NCBI GenBank assembly: GCA_030655135.1
Contig: JAURWC010000084.1
Coordinates: 124,001-188,000 of the forward strand
Reading direction: 5' to 3'
Length of the DNA: 64,000 bases
DNA from: Hyphomicrobiaceae bacterium
GTDB taxonomy: Bacteria > Pseudomonadota > Alphaproteobacteria > Rhizobiales > Hyphomicrobiaceae
Shown: one piece after another, positions 44,482 through 54,747 of the stretch
Position numbering within the stretch: the first letter of the stretch is position 1
How the letters are laid out: each line of letters opens with the position of its first letter
Notes under the pieces: generated by a model
What the model was told of the DNA's origin: nothing
What the model saw: only the letters and a program-made list of their open reading frames with translations
Database searches by the model: none
Position numbers and translations under genes: made by a program

Positions 44482-45339
44482 CTAGACTTGATTGTCACCG
44501 TCTGGCTTAGCCGCCTCATCCCCGTCCGGCAAGTCGCCCTCTTCGGCGGGATCGAGTTCCATCTCGCTCTGGTTAGCGCCATGATCCTCGTCATCGGATT
44601 CCAGCGGCAGTTCGTCTGCCATCAGCGCCGCGACATCCGTCGGTTCAGGAACGCTGAAGCCGGGCGGCAACGTGGAATCCAAGAGCCCTGCACCTTTGAG
44701 CTCCGCAAGCCCCGGCAGATCCTTGATGTTGTCCAGCCCGAAGTGGTTAAGGAACAGATCCGTCGTGCCATACGTGATCGGTTTGCCCGGTGCCCGCCGG
44801 CGTCCGCGCGGACGCACCCAGCCGGTCTCGAGCAGGATATCCAAGGTGCCACCAGACGTCGTGACGCCGCGGATCTCTTCCACCTCCGCCCGCGTTACCG
44901 GCTGGTGATAGGCAATGATTGCCAGAGTTTCCAGCGCCGCCTTGGACAACCGCCGCTCTTCTTTGGCGTGCCGCTCTAGCAAGTACGACAGATCCTCCGC
45001 CGTCCGGAACGCCCATTTGCCTGATACGCGAACGAGACGTATTCCCCGGTCTGCGTAGAAGGCTTGCAACTCAGCCAGTAAGGCGCGCACGTCGTCGCCC
45101 TCGGTCAGATGACCGGCCAACCGCGCCTCGTCGAGCGGTTCGGAAGCGGCGAACAGCAGCGCCTCCAGCACGCGCAGCTTCTCGCGGCGGTCGGTTGTCG
45201 TCAGGGCTTTGACAGCATCCGGCACGGCCTGCTCGATCCCCTCGAGGGCCTCATCGATCGCCTGGCGCTCCGCCTCGTGGGGAGCATTGTCGTTCGCTTC
45301 GTCGTCTTTGGTGACCAGGGTCAGCCTTGGCGGAACCAT
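44482..45339 (-). CDS. scpB: Segregation and condensation protein B
   Basis: ScpB partners ScpA and SMC in chromosome condensation. ATG 45339 with AGGA upstream gives 285 residues. The paired winged-helix core is LRVLEALLFAASEPLDEARLAGHL, YLLERHAKEERRLSKAALETLAIIAYHQPVTRAEVEEIRGVTTSGGTLDILLETGWVRPRGRRRAPGKPITYGTTDLFLNHFGL. An acidic C-terminal tail (from about 235) is long. The gene follows scpA after a 46-base gap. Confidence 0.95.
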   Translation of the reverse strand: MVPPRLTLVTKDDEANDNAPHEAERQAIDEALEGIEQAVPDAVKALTTTDRREKLRVLEALLFAASEPLDEARLAGHLTEGDDVRALLAELQAFYADRGIRLVRVSGKWAFRTAEDLSYLLERHAKEERRLSKAALETLAIIAYHQPVTRAEVEEIRGVTTSGGTLDILLETGWVRPRGRRRAPGKPITYGTTDLFLNHFGLDNIKDLPGLAELKGAGLLDSTLPPGFSVPEPTDVAALMADELPLESDDEDHGANQSEMELDPAEEGDLPDGDEAAKPDGDNQV

Positions 45340-45385
45340 TTCGTGTTGATCCTCTGCGTATGGTGGCGGATGTAAGGGCTTGCCG

Positions 45386-46243
45386 TCAAACGACAACCTG
45401 CTCCCACGCCGCCCCCTCCTCACGCTTTCTCATGTAAATGGGCGCAAACGGCTCGTCTTGCCGCAACTCGATCAAGCCTTCCCGGGCCATTTCCAGCGTG
45501 GCGCCGAACGAACTGGCCACGACGGTCCGGTCTTCCTCCGTATGCGGCAGGTATTGTTCGATGAACAGATCGAGCTGGCCCCAGTGGCCCGCCGTCGTGC
45601 CGACCAGCTTTTCGAGGCGGCCGCGCGCATCCTTGATCGACCACACCTTGCGCGCCTTGACGACGTGCGTGATGACCACCGTTCTGCGCCGGCCCTCGGA
45701 GTAGGCTTTCAACAGGTCGAAAACTTCCGCCGTCCACTCCGTCTCGCGGATGGTCTTCACGCCCTCGGGCATACCGCGCGCGAACACATCCCGGCCCAGC
45801 CGCTTGCGTGTCATCAGTTGCGCCATCGCGTTGCGCATGGCGTCGAGCCGCATCAAGCGGAACGCCAGCTGCTGCGCCATGGCCTCGGCCGACGGCTGGT
45901 CGCTGTCGTCCTTCTCCCGCGGCAACAGGAACCGCGACTTGAGGAATGCCAGCCACGCCGCCATGACGAGATAGTCGGCGGCGATTTCCAGCCGCAGCTT
46001 CTGCGCCTCGGCGATGTAGATCAGATACTGCTCGACCAGCGTGGAAATGGAGATGCGGGCAATGTCCACCTTCTGCGTGCGGGCAAGCGCCAGCAGCAGA
46101 TCAAGCGGCCCTTCGAAACCCACGATGTCGACGCGAAATGCTTCGCTCGGCAAAGGCGCAGTCTCAGGGCCCGGCGCTTCCCATGCGTCGGGAGCTTCCT
46201 GGGGCCCAGATCCCTCTCGGGGTTCAGCCGTCGCCTCGCTCAT
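45386..46243 (-). CDS. scpA: Segregation and condensation protein A
   Basis: ScpA (kleisin) bridges SMC heads. From ATG 46243 the product has 285 residues: a 35-residue acidic N-tail, then FRVDIVGFEGPLDLLLALARTQKVDIARISISTLVEQYL, LRLEIAADYLVMAAWLAFLKSRFLLP, and a C-terminal winged helix (RTVVASSFGATLEMAREGLIELRQDEPFAPIYMR). Neighbours are nagZ upstream (62 bases) and scpB downstream, as usual in Rhizobiales. Confidence 0.95.
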   Translation of the reverse strand: MSEATAEPREGSGPQEAPDAWEAPGPETAPLPSEAFRVDIVGFEGPLDLLLALARTQKVDIARISISTLVEQYLIYIAEAQKLRLEIAADYLVMAAWLAFLKSRFLLPREKDDSDQPSAEAMAQQLAFRLMRLDAMRNAMAQLMTRKRLGRDVFARGMPEGVKTIRETEWTAEVFDLLKAYSEGRRRTVVITHVVKARKVWSIKDARGRLEKLVGTTAGHWGQLDLFIEQYLPHTEEDRTVVASSFGATLEMAREGLIELRQDEPFAPIYMRKREEGAAWEQVVV

Positions 46244-46305
46244 CGCTGCAGTCCTGAGAACCGCCGGCCAACGACAACGGCCAGCGCACAAATGTTGCGC
46301 GAACC

Positions 46306-47337
46306 TTACACTGATTCAGTGATGGCAGCGTGCCTTGCAAGCACCGCAGCAAGGTCCGCTTCTGCTGCGGCAACGTCGAATGTTTCCCGGCTTTGCGTCA
46401 CGGCAATCGCGGCGGCGAATCGCTCCATCGCGCGCCGATCGAGGGCGGGCACGCCCGCCACCGCCGCTTGCATCTCCGCCAGGTCGCCGTTGCAGTGAAG
46501 CGCCACATCGGAGCCGGCCGCGATGACCGCCTCGGCGCGGTCCTTTAGCGAGCCAGACAACGCCTTCATCGACAGGTCGTCACTCATCAGCAAACCATGA
46601 AAGCCGATCTCTCCGCGGATTATCTCGCGGGTCACGACTTCGGAGGTGCTAGCAGGACCGCGATCATCAATGTCAGTGAAGACGACATGTGCCGTCATCG
46701 CTGCCGGCATATGCGCGAGCAGCCGGAACGATTGAAAATCCGTTTTGGAAAGTTCGGCGCGCGTCGTCGAAACAACCGGCAGATCGTGATGGCTGTCTTT
46801 GGTCGCGCGACCGTGCCCGGGAATGTGCTTGATGACGGGCAGCATGCCTTGCGCGATGAACCCCTCAGCCACGGCCCGGCCGATGCGCGCCACTTGCTCA
46901 GGGCTCACGCCATAAGCCCGGTCGCCGATCACATCGTGACTGCCCCGGACGGGCACGTCGAGAACCGGCGCGCAATCTGTATTGATACCCAGCGCCGATA
47001 GATCTTCGGCCACCAATCGCGCGGCCGAATTTGCAGCTCGGCAGGCACCATCCTGATCGCTGGCGTAAAGCGCGGCATAGGCGGCGGCCGGGGGCAACGC
47101 CCGTCCGAGAGGCGGCCGCAGCCGCTGCACGCGCCCGCCCTCTTGGTCGATGAGCACCAGCAGGTCAGCCGCACCAATGGCCTCTTTCGCAGCCGAGATG
47201 AGGCCGCGGATCTGCTCGTGGCTCTCGCAATTGCGCGTGAAGAGAATGATGCCGCACGGTCTGTGCGCGCCGAGGAATGCAGCCTCGTCAGCCGTAAGCT
47301 GCAGGCCGGCAAGGCCGGTGATGAGCGCGCTACGCAT
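46306..47337 (-). CDS. nagZ: Beta-N-acetylhexosaminidase NagZ
   Basis: NagZ is a cytosolic glycoside hydrolase family 3 enzyme that removes GlcNAc from anhydromuropeptides during peptidoglycan recycling. The 343-residue protein starts MRSALITGLAGLQLTADEAAFLGAHRPCGIILFTRN, and has VLIDQEGGRVQRL, the flexible acid/base loop KHIPGHGRATKDSHHDLP (catalytic His/Asp pair) and the nucleophile Asp in LLMSDDLSM. It links cell wall recycling to the neighbouring SPOR, scp and tat genes in a conserved order. Confidence 0.96.
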   Translation of the reverse strand: MRSALITGLAGLQLTADEAAFLGAHRPCGIILFTRNCESHEQIRGLISAAKEAIGAADLLVLIDQEGGRVQRLRPPLGRALPPAAAYAALYASDQDGACRAANSAARLVAEDLSALGINTDCAPVLDVPVRGSHDVIGDRAYGVSPEQVARIGRAVAEGFIAQGMLPVIKHIPGHGRATKDSHHDLPVVSTTRAELSKTDFQSFRLLAHMPAAMTAHVVFTDIDDRGPASTSEVVTREIIRGEIGFHGLLMSDDLSMKALSGSLKDRAEAVIAAGSDVALHCNGDLAEMQAAVAGVPALDRRAMERFAAAIAVTQSRETFDVAAAEADLAAVLARHAAITESV

Positions 47338-47502
47338 GATGGAGCTTACCGCAGCCCAGCGGTCAGGCGAAAGCTGACGGGCTGCGACTTAGAGCGCTTC
47401 CGGACAAAGTGTGACGAGGTTTTCCAATTAGACGCACGACAAGACACGGAGCGGGAGCCCTTCCGTGCCTCGACGAAAGTCGGAAAGGCTTTAGAGCGCA
47501 TA
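47338..47502. other. Intergenic region between nagZ and the SPOR gene
   Basis: These 165 bases hold the segment GAGCGCTTCCGGACAAAGTG (from 47393) and a later CGGAAAGGCTTTAGAGCGC. The first resembles a widespread Rhizobiales intergenic repeat that begins with GAGCG and has GGACAAAGTG; the second could be its distant inverted end. Coding evidence is absent. It may be a decayed repeat copy. Confidence 0.35.
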
Positions 47503-49179
47503 TCAGTACTGCATCACCCAGCAGCCGGCGTATCCGGCAGTCTTCAGCGATCCGCAGATCGAGTTGGCCGAATCCCGCGAGGCGGGCGGCCCCACGACGA
47601 GACGGTGATAGCGGCCCTTTTCGCCCAGGTTGGCTTCCTGCACAGAAGGCGTCTTGTCGCCAAGCACGTCACCGTACTTCTGCTGCATGTCGGCAAACTG
47701 CTTCAGCGAATCCATCTGACTGCTGGACGACACCGGCACGGAGGCCAGCACGGCGACCCAGCCCGCACCCGTCGGCGCCGGACCAATCGAGCCCTCGGGC
47801 GCCTGCGCGGCGGCAACTTTCTTCGATTGAACCTTCTTCGGCGCGGCCGCGGCAGGCGGCGCCTCGTCGGCTACCACCTCAGACGCCGAAGCCTGAGACG
47901 GCGGCGGTGTCGGCTCTGCCTTGGCAATGACCTGCGGCGCGTTGCTCGGCGTGGGCCCAGACGATGAACTTGCACTGCTAGGCGTGCCGCGATCCGGCGT
48001 GCCCGTGTCGCCCGCAGATGGGAAGTCCATGCCACCGGCATTCGCGTGAGCGGGCGGCCTGGAGTCGCTGCTACCCGATTGGGGAACTACCGAACCATCC
48101 GGACGAACTTCGACCGTTTGAACTTTCTTGGCGCTTTCGGCGCTCGCGCCGGGTCCGTCGGTCAGCGGTTCGCCCATCACCTTGTTGGAGCTGCTGCCGC
48201 CCATGATCGTGTTTTCGCTGTGCGCGAATTTCCGCCCGCCCGGATCGTCCGGCTTCACCTTCGAAGGAATGCTGCTGGTCTTGATCAACGGCGTATTGAC
48301 CGAACCCACGGGCCCCAGGAACGTCTTGTAACCGTAGGCGAGACCACCGCCACACACGAGCGCGCCGACAACGGCTGCAGCGATTAAGGGCAATTTCCGG
48401 CGGCTGCGCGGTTCGTCCTCGTAGTCATCGTCTTCATACGACTGCTCGATCGCGCCCTGATGGTCGTGACCATAGCCTTGCTGTCCATACGCTGGATCGA
48501 GCGACGGCTCCTGGTCGTAGCCTTCACCTTGGTTCTGGTTCCATTCGTCCTGCTGCGAATAGTCCTGATCGTAGCCTGCGGCCTGGGCGAACCCATTCTG
48601 CCCGCCGAACGTGCTTGCAGCAGAAGGATAACCGCCCGCAGCCGGCTGACCCGCCGGAGCCGCCGCACCGTAGCCGCCGTAGTCGAAGCCGCGCGCGTCT
48701 GCCGCTGGCGCCGCCGTATTAGACCACTGTCCAAATCCGTTTTGATCGGCTGGCGCAGCTGTGCGCGATGGATAATCGCCACCGTAGCCACCGGCAGCGT
48801 AACCCGCCGGTGCAGCAGCTTGTGCATAACCGGCCTGCCGCCCCGCCGTCGTTTCGTAGGCGGGCGCCGCACTCGGCGCCTGCTGAGCGACAAACGAATC
48901 GAAAGCAGTCGATCCTGCGGGTGCGCGCTGGTCACGCTGCGGAGCGGCTGGACGCTGCTCAGCTTGCGGGCGCGTATAGCGCGGATCCGCTGCTGGTTGC
49001 TGCCCGCCATATGCGGCTTGCTGATACGCGGCACCTGCCGATTGCGGCGCAAATTGAGGCTGTTGCGGCCCGCGGGGCGCAGCCGGCCGTTGTGGTGTTC
49101 CCTGCGCCCAATTTTGGGGATCGGGCCGTGGCGTGCGGCCTGCGCCTGGAGGCGTTAGCGGACCGTTTGACCTTGCCAT
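47503..49179 (-). CDS. SPOR-domain membrane protein
   Basis: The 558-residue protein from ATG 49179 (AGGGG upstream) starts with a long Gln/Ala/Gly/Tyr-rich cytosolic region (to about 250, including many QNG and AAPA repeats), then an acidic DDDYEDEPRSRRK, a single membrane helix LPLIAAAVVGALVCGGGLAYGYKTFLG, a Ser/Pro-rich periplasmic linker and a C-terminal SPOR domain (last 80 residues: AGWVAVLASVPVSSSSQMDSLKQFADM ... RLVVGPPASRDSANSICGSLKTAGYAGCWVMQY). SPOR domains bind glycan strands bared at the septum. It probably acts in division or peptidoglycan remodelling; it is always found with argS and nagZ here. Confidence 0.9.
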   Translation of the reverse strand: MARSNGPLTPPGAGRTPRPDPQNWAQGTPQRPAAPRGPQQPQFAPQSAGAAYQQAAYGGQQPAADPRYTRPQAEQRPAAPQRDQRAPAGSTAFDSFVAQQAPSAAPAYETTAGRQAGYAQAAAPAGYAAGGYGGDYPSRTAAPADQNGFGQWSNTAAPAADARGFDYGGYGAAAPAGQPAAGGYPSAASTFGGQNGFAQAAGYDQDYSQQDEWNQNQGEGYDQEPSLDPAYGQQGYGHDHQGAIEQSYEDDDYEDEPRSRRKLPLIAAAVVGALVCGGGLAYGYKTFLGPVGSVNTPLIKTSSIPSKVKPDDPGGRKFAHSENTIMGGSSSNKVMGEPLTDGPGASAESAKKVQTVEVRPDGSVVPQSGSSDSRPPAHANAGGMDFPSAGDTGTPDRGTPSSASSSSGPTPSNAPQVIAKAEPTPPPSQASASEVVADEAPPAAAAPKKVQSKKVAAAQAPEGSIGPAPTGAGWVAVLASVPVSSSSQMDSLKQFADMQQKYGDVLGDKTPSVQEANLGEKGRYHRLVVGPPASRDSANSICGSLKTAGYAGCWVMQY

Positions 49180-49227
49180 TTCGCGAATTCCCCTCGCACT
49201 TCTGTGCAAACCCCTAGAATCGGGAGT

Positions 49228-51033
49228 TTAGCGCATTGCAAGCGGTGCCTCGACGCCGAGCACCGCAAGACCTGAGGATAAGACCCGCTGTGTTGCAGCG
49301 ACCATCGCGCACCGCGCAGCGGTCAGACTCCTGTCTCCCTCTTGGATAAATCTCAATTGTGGCAAATCATTGCCTCGCGTCCATTGTGAGTGGAAAGCGG
49401 AAGCGAGTTCAAAGAGGTAGAACGCCAGCCGATGCGGCTCATGCGCGCGCGCCGCGTCGCTCGCCAGCTTTGGAAACAGCGCCAACGCTTTGACGATCTG
49501 CAATTCGCCTGGATCGTCGAGCTTAGTCAGATCCAAATCACCGGCTGCCACGCTGTCCGGTGTCAAATCCGGGAACGTTTGCAAAACGTTGCGGAAGACC
49601 GACGCCGACCGTGCATGCGCGTATTGCACATAGAAGACCGGATTGTCCTTGGACTTCTCGACGACCTTTGCAAAATCGAAGTCGAGAAGCTTGTTGTTCT
49701 CCCGGTACAGCATCATGAAGCGCACCGGATCGCGCCCCACCTCGTCGACCACCTCACGCAGCGTCACGATCGTGCCGGCCCGCTTCGACATTTTCACCGC
49801 GACCCCGGCCCGCGACAGCGTCACGAGATTGATCAGCGGAATGTCGACTTCCGCTTCTCCGCCCGACAGCGCCTTCACCACCGCCTTGATGCGCTTCACG
49901 TAGCCCGAGTGATCCGCGCCGAAGACATTGACCAGTTGCCGGTACCCGCGCTGCAGCTTGTCGAAGTGATACGCCACGTCACCCGCGAAATACGTGTAGT
50001 TGCCGTCCGATTTCATCAGCGCACGATCTTCGTCGTCACCGAAATCGGTCGACTTGAACAGGGTCTGCTCGCGGTCTTCCCAATCCTCGTCGTCATGTCC
50101 CTTGGGCTTCGGCAAGCGCCCCTCATAGATGAGGCCCTTGTCGCGTAGCACCGCCATCGCGGCCTTGACCTGATCCTTGCCGTCCGCCGTCAGCGACCGC
50201 TCGGAGAAAAACACGTCGTGCGTGATGTTGAGTGCCGCGAGATCGTCCTTGATCGTCTGCAGCATCGGCGCCATCGCGGCATCGCGCACGATCGGCAGCC
50301 ACCGCTCTTCCGGCATGTTGATCAGCGCCGGCCCATGCTCCTTTGCCAACGCCTCGCCGACGGGCTTCAGATACTCGCCCGGATAGAGCCCATCGGGAAT
50401 CTCGCCGATGTCCTCGCCCAGCGCCTCGCGGTACCGCAGGAACGTCGACCGCGCGAGCGTGTTCACCTGCCCGCCCGCGTCGTTGATGTAATACTCCCGC
50501 GTCACGTCCCACCCGGCAAACGCTAGCAAGTTCGCCAGCGCATCGCCGAACACCGCACCACGGCAATGGCCAACATGCATCGGCCCTGTCGGATTGGCCG
50601 AAACGTATTCGACGTTGATGCGCTCGCCACGCCCCGTGCCCGTGCGCCCGAACTCGGGGCCCTGCGCCAGAATGGTCGCGACCACGTCCTGCCAGAACCG
50701 CGGCGTGAACGTGATGTTGAGAAAACCCGGCCCGGCAACCTCCGCCTTGGCGACGTCGCCGTCCTCGCGCAATTTTGCTGCAAGCGCCTCGGCAATATCG
50801 CGCGGTTTCATCTTGGCAGGCTTGGCCAGCACCATCGCCGCGTTGCAGGCGAGATCGCCGTGCGAAGCATCCCGCGGCGCGTCCACGTCGAAATTTCCGA
50901 TCGCCAGATCCGCCGGCAGTTGACCGGCTGCCTGCATCGCGCTCAACGCCTCCCGCACCCGCCCTTGCACGTGCGCGTAAACGTTGGCGGATTTGGCGAT
51001 GGTAGAGCCGGCGATGGTAACTTGAGCGGTCAT
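49228..51033 (-). CDS. argS: Arginyl-tRNA synthetase
   Basis: ArgRS (601 residues from ATG 51033) is a class I enzyme that charges tRNA-Arg. Features are the N-terminal Add1 domain ([14 protein letters not shown]), the HIGH-type motif [23 protein letters not shown] with [21 protein letters not shown], the KMSKR loop [19 protein letters not shown] and the C-terminal anticodon-binding helical domain ([38 protein letters not shown]). The longer reading to 51153 has no ribosome binding site. It follows dgt by 68 bases. Confidence 0.97.
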   Translation of the reverse strand: MTAQVTIAGSTIAKSANVYAHVQGRVREALSAMQAAGQLPADLAIGNFDVDAPRDASHGDLACNAAMVLAKPAKMKPRDIAEALAAKLREDGDVAKAEVAGPGFLNITFTPRFWQDVVATILAQGPEFGRTGTGRGERINVEYVSANPTGPMHVGHCRGAVFGDALANLLAFAGWDVTREYYINDAGGQVNTLARSTFLRYREALGEDIGEIPDGLYPGEYLKPVGEALAKEHGPALINMPEERWLPIVRDAAMAPMLQTIKDDLAALNITHDVFFSERSLTADGKDQVKAAMAVLRDKGLIYEGRLPKPKGHDDEDWEDREQTLFKSTDFGDDEDRALMKSDGNYTYFAGDVAYHFDKLQRGYRQLVNVFGADHSGYVKRIKAVVKALSGGEAEVDIPLINLVTLSRAGVAVKMSKRAGTIVTLREVVDEVGRDPVRFMMLYRENNKLLDFDFAKVVEKSKDNPVFYVQYAHARSASVFRNVLQTFPDLTPDSVAAGDLDLTKLDDPGELQIVKALALFPKLASDAARAHEPHRLAFYLFELASAFHSQWTRGNDLPQLRFIQEGDRSLTAARCAMVAATQRVLSSGLAVLGVEAPLAMR

Positions 51034-51100
51034 AGGGTTAAGGCGCCAGGGTCGGTCCCGCGCCCTCCATCTAGAGTTACGGAGTTGATGAAGCCCGGCG

Positions 51101-52309
51101 CTATCGCAATTCCGGCGTGGCGTCAAACAGGCGCCGGTGTTCCGCCAGAGCATAGCGGTCCGTCATGCCCGATACGAAGTCGGCAATGACGCGGGCATGG
51201 CGGTGCTCGTCCAACCCCTCGGCGCCCTCCCGCCACGTCGCTGGCAAGCTCGCATGATCGGCCACGTAGCGCCTGAAAAGGTCGCGCACGATCGCCTCCG
51301 CGGCCTGCATCGTCTTGCTGACGCGCCCGCTGCGGTAAACCCGTTCAAACAGAAATGCCCTGATCTGTTTCAAGTCGTCGAACATGCGCTCTGAAAACGC
51401 GATGACGGCACGCCCGGCAGCCCGAACATCATCGGGTGACTGCGGATCAAGCGCTTGCAGGTGCCGCCGCGACTGCGCGACCAGATCGGCAATCATCACG
51501 CCGATCATGCGCCGCGTGACTTCGTAAACGACGCGCGGCTCATCGCTGGAAAGCGCACGCGCCTCGACCACGATACGACTTGCCAACGGCACCTGCGCCA
51601 GATCGTCCAGCGTTATCAGCCCCGCTCGCAACCCATCGTCGATGTCGTGATTGAGATAGGCAACATCGTCAGCCAGCGCCGCCACCTGCGCTTCCGCCGA
51701 GGCGTAACGCTCCGCATCCAAGCTGCGCCAGCCCTCCAGTTCGCCGATCACCTCGCGCAGCGGGCCTTCGCGCTTGACTGGTCCGTTGTGCTTCGCCAGC
51801 CCTTCCAACGTTTCCCACGTGAGGTTCAGCCCGTCGAAGTCTGCATACTTGCGTTCCAGCTTCATGACGATGCGCAAGCTCTGCACATTGTGATCGAAGC
51901 CGCCCAGCCCCTGCATCACCTCATCCAGCGCCCGCTCGCCGGCGTGGCCGAACGGCGGATGGCCCAGATCGTGCGCCAGCGCCAACACTTCGGCCAGATC
52001 CTCATCCAGCCGCAACTGCCGCGCGATCGTGCGCGCGATCTGCGCCACCTCCAGGCTGTGCGTCAGCCGCGTGCGATAGTGGTCGCCCTCGTGATAGACG
52101 AATACCTGCGTCTTGTAGGTCAGCCGCCGGAACGACGCTGAATGCAGCACCCGGTCGCGGTCCCGCTGAAACGGTGCCCGCGTCGTGCACTCCGGTTCCG
52201 GCCACTGCCGCCCACGGCTGGCGATCGCACTGGCAGCATAGGGCGCAGGCGCTTGCTGGCCGGGCCGCAACCCTTCGCCCCAGCCCAGCCCGCGATCCGA
52301 CGAATTCAT
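51101..52309 (-). CDS. dgt: Deoxyguanosinetriphosphate triphosphohydrolase-like protein
   Basis: The 402-residue HD-domain enzyme hydrolyses dNTPs to deoxynucleoside and triphosphate. [45 protein letters not shown], the HD pair in [20 protein letters not shown], and [17 protein letters not shown] are the metal-binding motifs (H...HD...D). The 'like' subgroup in Rhizobiales has this length, shorter than E. coli Dgt. It is divergent from erpA across a palindrome-bearing gap. Confidence 0.94.
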   Translation of the reverse strand: MNSSDRGLGWGEGLRPGQQAPAPYAASAIASRGRQWPEPECTTRAPFQRDRDRVLHSASFRRLTYKTQVFVYHEGDHYRTRLTHSLEVAQIARTIARQLRLDEDLAEVLALAHDLGHPPFGHAGERALDEVMQGLGGFDHNVQSLRIVMKLERKYADFDGLNLTWETLEGLAKHNGPVKREGPLREVIGELEGWRSLDAERYASAEAQVAALADDVAYLNHDIDDGLRAGLITLDDLAQVPLASRIVVEARALSSDEPRVVYEVTRRMIGVMIADLVAQSRRHLQALDPQSPDDVRAAGRAVIAFSERMFDDLKQIRAFLFERVYRSGRVSKTMQAAEAIVRDLFRRYVADHASLPATWREGAEGLDEHRHARVIADFVSGMTDRYALAEHRRLFDATPELR

Positions 52310-52328
52310 AGGTCTTTCCGAAGCTTAA

Positions 52329-52352
52329 GCTGCCAATACTGCTATTGGCAGC
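52329..52352. promoter_or_regulatory. Perfect inverted repeat in the dgt/erpA divergent region
   Basis: Ten-base arms GCTGCCAATA and TATTGGCAGC flank CTGC. It lies 20 bases upstream of the dgt start and 92 bases upstream of erpA, in the space where both promoters should be. It could be an operator (for example for an Fe-S or iron regulator of erpA) or a hairpin in a leader; no known consensus is matched. Confidence 0.5.
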
Positions 52353-52443
52353 GGCGCCCTCCGATTGACTTAGGCGCGCCAGTCCCTATCTTCATGTCCA
52401 GAATCGCGCGGGCTAGCAAGCTCTCGCATGCCGAGGCCTGATC

Positions 52444-52788
52444 ATGACGACTGAAACGCTGACTGCCAACGTAACCGTCACCGAGCGGGCGGCTCACCGC
52501 ATCGCCGAGATCGTGGCCGCCGACGCCGGCAAGTCGATGCTGCGCGTTTCCGTCGAGGGCGGCGGCTGCTCTGGCTTTTCATATCACTTTGATCTCGTCG
52601 AAGGCTCGGCGCCCGACGACATCGTCATCGAGCGCGCCGGTGCCAAGGTGCTGATCGACCCCGTCTCTCTGGAATACATGGCCGGTTCGGAGATCGACTT
52701 CGTCGACGAACTGATCGGCGCGTCGTTCAAGATCCAGAACCCGAACGCCGTCTCTTCGTGCGGCTGTGGCACAAGTTTCGCGCTTTAA
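52444..52788 (+). CDS. erpA: A-type iron-sulfur carrier protein ErpA/HesB
   Basis: The 114-residue protein delivers Fe-S clusters to apoenzymes. VTERAAHRIAEIVAADAGKSMLRVSVEGGGCSGFSYHFDLV and the C-terminal SCGCGTSFAL contain the three invariant cysteines (first in GGCSGF, then CGC). ATG 52444 follows GAGG by seven bases. In this order (dgt-erpA-xth) it is common in Rhizobiales; ErpA is often essential for isoprenoid and respiratory Fe-S proteins. Confidence 0.95.
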   Translation: MTTETLTANVTVTERAAHRIAEIVAADAGKSMLRVSVEGGGCSGFSYHFDLVEGSAPDDIVIERAGAKVLIDPVSLEYMAGSEIDFVDELIGASFKIQNPNAVSSCGCGTSFAL

Positions 52789-52840
52789 TGTTGGCTCGGC
52801 TGCGCTTGACCCGACCTGCGGGCCGCGACAGAAGTAGCCG

Positions 52841-53623
52841 ATGAAAATTACCACCTGGAACATCAACGGCGTCAAAGCGCGGCTCGAAGGCGCGCTCGCC
52901 TACCTGCGCGAAGCCTCACCGGATGTCATCTGCTTCCAGGAGATCAAGAGCGTCGACGAAAACTTCCCGCGGCTGGAGTTCGAGGACGCCGGCTACAATG
53001 TCGTGACGCACGGCCAGAAGGGTTTCAACGGCGTCGCCATCCTGTCGAAGACGCCGCTGGAAGACGTGACACCCCGCCTGCCTGGCGACGACACCGACGA
53101 ACACGCGCGATATCTCGAAGCAACCATTGCGACCCAGACCGGCGCCGTCCGCGTCGCGTCAATCTACTTGCCCAACGGCAACCCCATCGGCACGGAAAAA
53201 TTCATCTACAAGCAAGCCTGGATGCGCCGCCTTTACGTTCGCATGCAGATGCTGCGCGACGAGGAGATGCCGGTCGTCCTGGCAGGCGATTTCAACATAA
53301 TCCCCGAACCGCAGGACGCCAAGCGCCCCGCCGCCTGGGTCAACGACGCACTATTCCAGCCCGAGAGCCGCAGCTTTTATCGCGAGTATCTCAACGCCGG
53401 CTTCACGGATGCCCTTCGTGCCTGCCACCCCGAGCCGGACGTCTATACGTTCTGGGATTATCAGGCGGGCGCTTTCCAGAAGAACGACGGCATCCGCATC
53501 GACCACCTGCTGCTGTCACCGCAAGCGGCCGATCGCCTTGTCGCTGCCGGCGTTGACCGCTTCACCCGCGCCTGGGAAAAGCCGTCGGATCACGTCCCCG
53601 TCTGGGTCGACCTAGCGCTCTGA
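52841..53623 (+). CDS. xth: Exodeoxyribonuclease III (AP endonuclease)
   Basis: The 260-residue enzyme of the EEP superfamily repairs abasic sites. MKITTWNINGVKARLEGALAYLREASPDVICFQEIKS has the Asn and metal-binding Glu, followed by GFNGVAILSKTPLEDVTPRLPG, VASIYLPNGNPIG, LAGDFNIIPEPQDAKRP, FTDALRACHPEPDVYTFWDYQAGAFQKNDGIRIDHLLLSP and the final SDHVPVWVDL (catalytic Asp-His). It starts 52 bases after erpA. Confidence 0.96.
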   Translation: MKITTWNINGVKARLEGALAYLREASPDVICFQEIKSVDENFPRLEFEDAGYNVVTHGQKGFNGVAILSKTPLEDVTPRLPGDDTDEHARYLEATIATQTGAVRVASIYLPNGNPIGTEKFIYKQAWMRRLYVRMQMLRDEEMPVVLAGDFNIIPEPQDAKRPAAWVNDALFQPESRSFYREYLNAGFTDALRACHPEPDVYTFWDYQAGAFQKNDGIRIDHLLLSPQAADRLVAAGVDRFTRAWEKPSDHVPVWVDLAL

Positions 53624-53706
53624 CATTTCTCAGCGCTCGATGTGCATCGTAGCGCCGCCAGCCTTAACTCCAACCCGCGACGCTTACACCGCGACCGGCG
53701 TTGGCG

Positions 53707-54747
53707 CTAATTCGGCGCGAAGCCTGCACCGACATCCCGCAGCGCCGGCGCAGCCGGTGCTTCCGAGATCGTCGGCGACGAGGCAGCGCCACCTTGCAGG
53801 AAGCGCATCTCCGGGCGCGGCGCCACCGGCACGTCAACCTTTGCCGTTGCACCCGGCTGCTCGATGCGGCCGACGAGTTCCCCGGTATGGCAGGTGCGCG
53901 TCGGCTGCGCGACAAGCGTGCCGAGCCCCGTGCGGTCGCGGTAGTGCGGCTTGCGGCCGTAACGGTTGCCCCACTCGCCCACGATACCCGTCGCCTGCGT
54001 GCGAATGCCCTCACCGGCTCCGCAATAGATGTTCTGATAGATATCCTCGATCCACAGCCGCTCCGTCGGCGGCGCGTTGTCGACCGACACGGAGATCAGC
54101 GCCAGCGCCCGCGGCTGGTCTTTTTCCATATACATGCCGCGCCACAGCAAGTCGGCAAGGAACGCCTGCGCGCCTGCATGCCCCTTCTGGCTCAGCCGGG
54201 CCAGCCAGTGACGCGCGCGCGGAATGTCCTGCTCCACGCCCTCGCCCTTCAGCTGCATTTTCGCCAGCTCGAATTGCGCGTCTTCATCGTCGAAGCTGAC
54301 CGACGCATTGTGCAGATATTCAGCTGCACGCTCCGGATCAGGCTTCAGACCGATTTCCTTCAACCCCGTGCGAACATAGCTGGCCAATGCCGTCAGAGAC
54401 TTGCCGACGTACTGCGCGCGAGGATCGTCTTCGGGATCGATCTCGGCATGCTCGTCGGCGATCGACTGGAACAGCGCATAAGCCTTGGCGTGATCGGTTT
54501 GCGAGCCAGAGTTGTCGGCGTAGATGCGCGCCAGGTAATATTCGGCCAGGAACTCGTGATCTTTCGCTGCAAACTGCAGCGCCGGGATCGCGATCTCGTA
54601 ATAGCCGCCGTTGAACGCGCTCATGCCCTGCTTGAGCGCATCCTCGGTCGTTTTGAACGTCGTGGCGCTGGCACCGAGCGCAAGGCCCGGAGCCATCATC
54701 AGGACGGCCAGCAGGAGCGCCGGCTTAGATGTCCGCGTAGCAAACAA
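53707..54747 (-). CDS. ExoR-like periplasmic Sel1-repeat regulator
   Basis: From TTG 54747 (GGAAAGG upstream) the 346-residue product has a signal peptide (to about GASA) and several Sel1/TPR-like repeats: [118 protein letters not shown]. The order ALADYVR-PD-AA-Y-HAA-AQF-LG of Sinorhizobium ExoR is matched closely. There ExoR holds the ChvG/ExoS kinase off and controls exopolysaccharide and motility. The C-terminal Pro/Ala extension (about residues 240-346) is extra. The start overlaps the end of ilvD by 23 bases; TTG 54765 is an alternative. Confidence 0.85.
   Translation of the reverse strand: MFATRTSKPALLLAVLMMAPGLALGASATTFKTTEDALKQGMSAFNGGYYEIAIPALQFAAKDHEFLAEYYLARIYADNSGSQTDHAKAYALFQSIADEHAEIDPEDDPRAQYVGKSLTALASYVRTGLKEIGLKPDPERAAEYLHNASVSFDDEDAQFELAKMQLKGEGVEQDIPRARHWLARLSQKGHAGAQAFLADLLWRGMYMEKDQPRALALISVSVDNAPPTERLWIEDIYQNIYCGAGEGIRTQATGIVGEWGNRYGRKPHYRDRTGLGTLVAQPTRTCHTGELVGRIEQPGATAKVDVPVAPRPEMRFLQGGAASSPTISEAPAAPALRDVGAGFAPN

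Noticed and set aside
49319-49337. Possible further family A repeat in the argS 3' end (GGTCAGACTCCTGTCTCCC)
   Set aside because: The arms are imperfect and the region is normal argS coding sequence.
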